64,000 nucleotides of DNA, from positions 1 to 64,000 of the forward strand of contig CAIYSR010000158.1 in NCBI GenBank assembly GCA_903928895.1, given 5' to 3'. This document shows positions 61,401 through 64,000 of this stretch, piece after piece (the first letter of the stretch is position 1; the number at the start of each line of letters is the position of its first letter). Made by a program: the position numbers and the translations under genes. The notes below the pieces were generated by a model. It did not search any database. It saw only the letters and a list, made by a program, of their open reading frames with translations, and was not told the DNA's origin. The DNA is from an uncultured Rhodospirillales bacterium. GTDB lineage: Bacteria > Pseudomonadota > Alphaproteobacteria > Acetobacterales > Acetobacteraceae.

Positions 61401-64000
61401 CAGCACCGCCGTCGGCGTGGCCGCCTTGCTGGTGACGGCAGGATTGCCTTGGGTGATGGTGCCCGTGGCAGTGGCGCCGAGCGTGCCGCCCGCCGCGACG
61501 GTGCCGGCGGTCTGGGTCAGGGTCCCGGACGACCACAGGTTGATATCGCCGGCGGCAACGATGACGCCACCGATCTGGGTGAAGCTGCTGTTGCTGCCGG
61601 CGCGCGAGCCAAGCTGGCCGGCCCGCACAATCCCGAGACCGGCACCGATCGACACCGTGCCGTTCGCGGCAATGCGGCCGCCGGACTGGCTGAAGGCGCT
61701 TGGCGTGAGGGTGACGCTGCCCGCCGCGCCATTGGCGCTGATGACCCCGCCGCTCTGCGAGAACGCTCCGCCGCTGACGGTGATCGACGGGACGATAAGG
61801 GTATCGAAGGTGCCCGTGCCCGTGCCCGAATAGGTCGCGACCGTCGCGCTCGCCGCGATCGTGCCGCCCGACATCGAGAAACCGGTGCCATCGGTGATGG
61901 CCACCACCGGGGCGTTCACCAGCCCGCCAGCCTGGCCATAGGTCCCGGCGGCACTGATCGTCAGATTACGGCCGGACGAAATGGTGTTGCCGGCAGCCAC
62001 ATCGATGGCCCCGGATACGGTCCGAAGGGTCACGTCCCCGGTGCCGCCATTGCCGATCGAGGCGCCAATGGCAAGGGCGCCGGTATTGGTCAGGCTCAGC
62101 GTCGCACCCGGCACGATGCCTTGGCGTCCGGCAACGATGCCGTTCGTTCCCGCGAGCGACAAAGCGACGGTGTTGGTGATACCGACACTGCCATCGGCGA
62201 TCAGGTCGCGGATGATCGAAATCGCATTGGCGGGCTCGGCCAGCAGGACGCTGGCAACATTGCCGGTCAGGGTGCCAACCGTCAGGTTCGCCCCCACGCC
62301 CTGGCCCAGCGGGCCGGTGGTCTGCACATCGAGGGTGCTGGCCCGACCGGTCAGATCGGTGGACGCGCCGACATTGATCGCACTGCTCCCAACCGCGCCG
62401 TTGACCGCGCCGACCCGCAACGTCGTGCTGGCGAGCGTGTATGCGGCGGGGTTGAAGCCGAGCAAAGCGCCGCTGATACTGGTCACGCCGAGCGACAGGG
62501 CGCGGCCCGGCGTATCAGTTGCCAACTCCACCACGCCATTGGTCGCCGTCAGCGCCGCGCTCGTCGCCCCCGCGGCAATCATGTCGGTTTGCAGCGACAG
62601 CGTGCCGCCGCTCGTCACCAGCGCCCCGGCGGCGCCCAGGCTGATCCCGTTCGCATGGCTGTCCACCAGCCGCAGGTTCGCCCCCGTCCCGGTCGATGCC
62701 GTCGCATTCACCGTCAGCGCCGCGCTGTCCGTCAGCAGGAAGTCCCCACCCTGCGTGCTGAACGCCGCCAACGTGCTGATCGCATTCGCCGCATTCGTCA
62801 GCGTCACGGCACCCTTCGCCGCGCCACTGCTCGTCAACACCGCAGCGTTCAGGACGCCGCCACTCTCGACCACATTGCCGCCGCCCGAAATCAGATCGAC
62901 CGTGCCGGCGCTGTTGCCAAGCGTACCGGTCAGGGTGATCGCGGTCACGCCGGTGCCGGCGTCGGTCGCATTCACCTGCACCGTGCCCGTCGTTGCCGCC
63001 CGCAGCGTTCCCGCCACCGTGATCGCCGGAGTGCCGCCGTTCGAGACGAAATCATCGCGCAGGGTCACGCCATCGGCCTGCACCAGGGCGCCGCTGTTCA
63101 CCGTCACCGCGACGCTGTCGCGCAGCGACAGGGTGCCGGACGTGACGGTCATGGCGCCGAGCCGGGCCACCTGGTTGGTGCTGGTCGTCAACGTCACATT
63201 GCCGGCGATGCCGCCGCTGCTGATCAACTGGTTCACCAGCAGCACGCCACCGCTCGCGTCCGAGATGTTCGAGCCCGCGGTATTCAGGTCCAGCGTCGTC
63301 GTGGTGCCCGGCAGCGCCGTGGTGCCGACCTTGCCGGCGAGGGCGATGCCGGTGTTGCCGGCCGAAGCGGTCGTCGCGCTCAGCCGGATCGTTCCGGCCG
63401 AACTCAGCGTCCCCGCCACCGTGATCGCCGGCGTGCCCGCGGTACTGGCGAAACTGTCGCTCAGCGTGATGTTCGACCCCGTCAGCGTCGCCGTCCCCGG
63501 CACCGTCACCGCCGCGCTGTCCGTCACCGACACGCCCGTCGTCCCGCTCAGCGTGTCCAGCGTCGTGATCGCGTTGCCCGCCACCCCCAGCGTCACGCTG
63601 CCGGCCGCGCCCTTCAGCGTCCCCACCTTCAGCGTCTTGCCCGCCGTCTGCGTCACCGCCCCGGTCGTCTCCAGGTCCAGCGTCGCCGCGCCATGGCCCG
63701 CCGCCGTCAGATCCGTCGCATTGGTCACGTCGATCGCCGCCGACCCCGTCACCCCCGCCACCGACCCAAGCCGCAGCACCGCCGCGCTCAGCGTGAAGGT
63801 GCTCGGCGCGAAGCCCAGCGTCGTCGCCGCCACGCTCGCCGTCTCCAGCCCGATATTGGCCACGCTCTGCGCCGCAACCTCGATCACCCCGGCATTGGTC
63901 GACAGCGTGCCGCCGCCGGCGCCCGCCGTGAACGCGTCCGACTGCACCGAGATCGTGCCGCCCGCCGCCGTCTCCACCAGCCGCCCCGCATGCGTCGCAT
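58422..64000 (-). CDS. Giant filamentous-haemagglutinin-like adhesin (5' end outside window)
   Basis: The frame is open to the right edge, giving at least 1858 residues; the N-terminus (signal and any TPS domain) lies outside. The body is Thr/Ser/Gly/Ala-rich with beta-strand repeats of the haemagglutinin type (ITVAGTLSSAGTIRL-like; TLSLRDSVAVTVNSG). A large internal duplication of about 435 residues (period about 1.3 kb) covers roughly 59.4-61.6 kb. Cysteines are rare: CPAC in one repeat and a pair in NGCALSSVNCVL near the C-terminus. No C-terminal autotransporter barrel, so two-partner secretion or another route is likely. Followed after 1 nt by the CHAT lipoprotein gene. Confidence 0.85.
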   Translation of the reverse strand, partial: ATHAGRLVETAAGGTISVQSDAFTAGAGGGTLSTNAGVIEVAAQSVANIGLETASVAATTLGFAPSTFTLSAAVLRLGSVAGVTGSAAIDVTNATDLTAAGHGAATLDLETTGAVTQTAGKTLKVGTLKGAAGSVTLGVAGNAITTLDTLSGTTGVSVTDSAAVTVPGTATLTGSNITLSDSFASTAGTPAITVAGTLSSAGTIRLSATTASAGNTGIALAGKVGTTALPGTTTTLDLNTAGSNISDASGGVLLVNQLISSGGIAGNVTLTTSTNQVARLGAMTVTSGTLSLRDSVAVTVNSGALVQADGVTLRDDFVSNGGTPAITVAGTLRAATTGTVQVNATDAGTGVTAITLTGTLGNSAGTVDLISGGGNVVESGGVLNAAVLTSSGAAKGAVTLTNAANAISTLAAFSTQGGDFLLTDSAALTVNATASTGTGANLRLVDSHANGISLGAAGALVTSGGTLSLQTDMIAAGATSAALTATNGVVELATDTPGRALSLGVTSISGALLGFNPAAYTLASTTLRVGAVNGAVGSSAINVGASTDLTGRASTLDVQTTGPLGQGVGANLTVGTLTGNVASVLLAEPANAISIIRDLIADGSVGITNTVALSLAGTNGIVAGRQGIVPGATLSLTNTGALAIGASIGNGGTGDVTLRTVSGAIDVAAGNTISSGRNLTISAAGTYGQAGGLVNAPVVAITDGTGFSMSGGTIAASATVATYSGTGTGTFDTLIVPSITVSGGAFSQSGGVISANGAAGSVTLTPSAFSQSGGRIAANGTVSIGAGLGIVRAGQLGSRAGSNSSFTQIGGVIVAAGDINLWSSGTLTQTAGTVAAGGTLGATATGTITQGNPAVTSKAATPTAVLSGATVLLHSITAGASQGGDGIVAGGTGASNDPTTYPIRIQAPGGSNSFSVFGTTAPISTGANFVVFCPACNLGAAAQSPPTISTANPGVVGVTVPDVVLLADSISPITSGISAGRLALYSQHDTSGKVIATLLTGRAGIVAGEASNLSPYPLPDLVKAAETAFVQGGTSPYWSAPTTGNVALTASNVTNLGTIVATGTTGYGYGAIGSFSLDNSASPGPLMVMGGGAAGTSVYPGVIATGGDLTITGGGGSIEVRGPLAASGTLTVTAGSDLKITGSAVLSAGNTANLTAAGAYVQDSGLVNAPTIALKGNLFSGNAVVISGGTVSAIGPSAQLRITTSIVANASANVLQSGGVIASDNGLTIGIGSGAGTAAGSVVATTNITQSNGTLAAVGDMALYAGGTLSQTRGVIAAGGTLAATARGQITQGNSGGSITVATMSGGTVRLFTTTAGADQYGDGLVAAGANVSVDPSLYPIRIQAPEGRNGFAIFGTAAAVTVGGALFSPANNLGATTPAAGYQALTAYTPATVGATSATRPDVALLGNTILPNTGTITANNLALYSFGDTTANVVAKLLTGRGGVLTLDSTATPDFVVPALVNTVETVNSPVGGAPYWSRLADNPGNFYLPNSVTNSGTPGISSIANLGTTVAGTAYGLGATGSINIDNKAPGTPGTLTIGGPLMSWAGGIRINETGTSDVMLIASDINVASPGARNVAVSSAAVVPGLIALTANSVTLGKSGSGAGGSVTLQATMIEVTGTNDVRVLDGVTLDTGDSGANIFTRPLSGLPPKDPQKAGPSPVHVPGALFTAGLGGFTQSGTFTMQPYTPTAYKVPATAYATAAHPVLEIILSAHAGTIAFDPATAKGLVAPKVAIVLDVGTGNSTGRINADSLALFYTQLTGLPTALLGTLRTAQGVAVSDQAAATQAFIAQSGNYVPSNHFQMNGCALSSVNCVLTSLFPQIPITNPFKDLMIGRFSDPLDDPDLLLPNVSDRDY
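59400..61580 (-). repeat. Internal duplication of about 1.3-kb period in the adhesin gene
   Basis: Two related segments, about 60.7-61.6 kb and 59.4-60.25 kb, encode matching blocks (YPIRIQAPGGSNSFSVFG and YPIRIQAPEGRNGFAIFG; LLTGRAGIV and LLTGRGGVL; SPYWS and APYWS). Limits are approximate. The first copy has the CPAC pair, which the second lacks. Confidence 0.75.

Overview
This is a GC-rich stretch of bacterial chromosome. Gene content points to an aerobic alphaproteobacterium, most likely Acetobacteraceae or a close relative: a PhaR/PhaC/PhaA polyhydroxyalkanoate module, TcuAB, PEP-CTERM proteins and a phospho-regulated type VI secretion system (T6SS). Family placement is inference. I see no rRNA, tRNA, CRISPR array, integrase or transposase.

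Region 1 (1-31 kb) is metabolic. It holds the end of a TolB-like/TPR/rhodanese-like protein, a tricarballylate oxidation pair (tcuAB), a PEP-CTERM protein, an HU-type protein, a murQ-nagA cell-wall recycling pair, a succinate-semialdehyde-type dehydrogenase, galactarate dehydratase garD, a fumarase-superfamily lyase, and a sugar ABC importer (two permeases plus binding protein, no ATPase) with an SDR. These are followed by a 2-hydroxyacid dehydrogenase, yghU, a second PEP-CTERM protein, an amino-acid-oxidase-like flavoprotein, two alpha/beta hydrolases, the PHA genes, and a CoA-binding/MetY fusion. Five copies of a bipartite hairpin repeat, plus REP-like repeats, sit between genes here. Region 2 (30.6-32.5 kb) has a HAD phosphatase overlapping pyrD.

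Region 3 (32.6-55.3 kb) is a T6SS locus. The long minus-strand run reads tagH, tssJ, tssK, a 53-codon ORF, tssL, tssM, vgrG, tssC, two hcp genes and a PAAR-like DUF4280 gene. Beside it lie an unknown 182-aa gene, a TssB-TssC fusion, a tiny Cys-rich ORF coupled to a PP2C phosphatase, two OmpA-like proteins, a single-pass HExxH protein and a transmembrane Ser/Thr kinase. tssA, tssE, tssF, tssG and clpV/tssH are not in the window. Kinase, phosphatase and FHA protein form the known threonine-phosphorylation switch of T6SS. A common Thr-Ile-Ile/Asn...Arg-Pro motif in TssL, the kinase and the HExxH protein suggests shared kinase/FHA targets. A second repeated motif, D-[LF]-D-x-L-L, links the TssBC fusion to TagH.

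Region 4 (55.3-64 kb) is a giant repeat-rich adhesin (5' end outside the window) followed after 1 nt by a CHAT-protease-like TPR lipoprotein. This pair is a candidate surface-sensing or caspase-like system.
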